NCBI GenBank assembly: GCA_004283105.1
Contig: SHLN01000046.1
Coordinates: forward strand, 1 to 13,307
DNA length: 13,307 nt
Direction of reading: 5' to 3'
Source of the DNA: Acidimicrobiia bacterium
Lineage (GTDB): Bacteria > Actinomycetota > Acidimicrobiia > Spongiisociales > SHLN01
Below are positions 13,294-13,307 of this stretch, one piece after another. The notes beneath the pieces are model-generated. The model did not search any database and had not been told where the DNA came from. It saw nothing but the letters and a program-made list of their open reading frames with translations. Positions within the stretch are counted from its first letter, which is position 1. Every line of letters begins with the position of its first letter. The position numbers and the translations under genes are program-made.

Positions 13294-13307
13294 GCGCGAT
13301 GCGCGAT
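13294..13307. repeat. Two copies of a 7-nt unit at the right edge
   Basis: GCGCGAT occurs twice in direct succession and the window ends with the second copy. It could be the start of another heptanucleotide array like those at 1231, 9852 and 9936, or coincidence. The rest of 13242-13293 holds no gene that I can support. Confidence 0.35.

Overview
The window is GC-rich, densely packed bacterial chromosome with GTG and TTG starts, start/stop overlaps, Thr-rich lipoprotein linkers and a RegX3-like regulator. This points to an actinobacterium, probably a deep-branching or uncultured one (Acidimicrobiia-like). That placement is an inference: there is no rRNA or other decisive marker. I see no tRNA, rRNA, CRISPR array, insertion sequence or prophage gene.

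Layout. (1) 1-1184, minus strand: the N-terminal 394 codons of a protein that runs off the left edge, with an HExxH motif followed by an EDARxE motif. The plus strand opposite it is open only by chance. (2) 1185-1298: divergent spacer filled by a 7-nt tandem repeat that switches strand in the middle. (3) 1299-2177: arfB (ribosome rescue hydrolase) and arsC (arsenate reductase/LMW-phosphatase fold). (4) 2178-9120: a phosphate module, pstS-pstC-pstA-pstB-phoU-response regulator-histidine kinase, preceded by a Pho-box-like direct repeat. All genes from pstC onward overlap the next one. (5) 9190-9849: a BON-LysM protein of the Kbp/YgaU family. (6) 9850-9962: convergent spacer with a strong bidirectional terminator flanked by two more 7-nt repeat arrays. 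(7) 9963-10895, minus strand: a lipoprotein with GerMN and Gmad2 domains. (8) 11006-13217: M16 peptidase, dapB and a small DUF1992 protein, overlapping by 4 nt each and closed by a hairpin overlapping the last stop codon.

How the genes work together. PstS captures phosphate outside the membrane, PstC and PstA form the channel and PstB powers it. PhoU couples transporter state to the kinase, which phosphorylates the RegX3-type regulator. That regulator probably binds the Pho box before pstS, closing a feedback loop. ArsC directly upstream would deal with arsenate that enters through phosphate transporters. Two departures from the textbook module are visible: PstA carries about 170 extra residues between its first and second membrane segments, and the kinase has no membrane segment at all. 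It must therefore rely on internal signals (transporter/PhoU or PAS ligand).

Most of the window is recognisable housekeeping. The feature least explained by known genes is the set of in-register heptanucleotide arrays confined to gene boundaries at 1231-1286, 9852-9886 and 9936-9963, with a possible two-unit start of another at 13294-13307.
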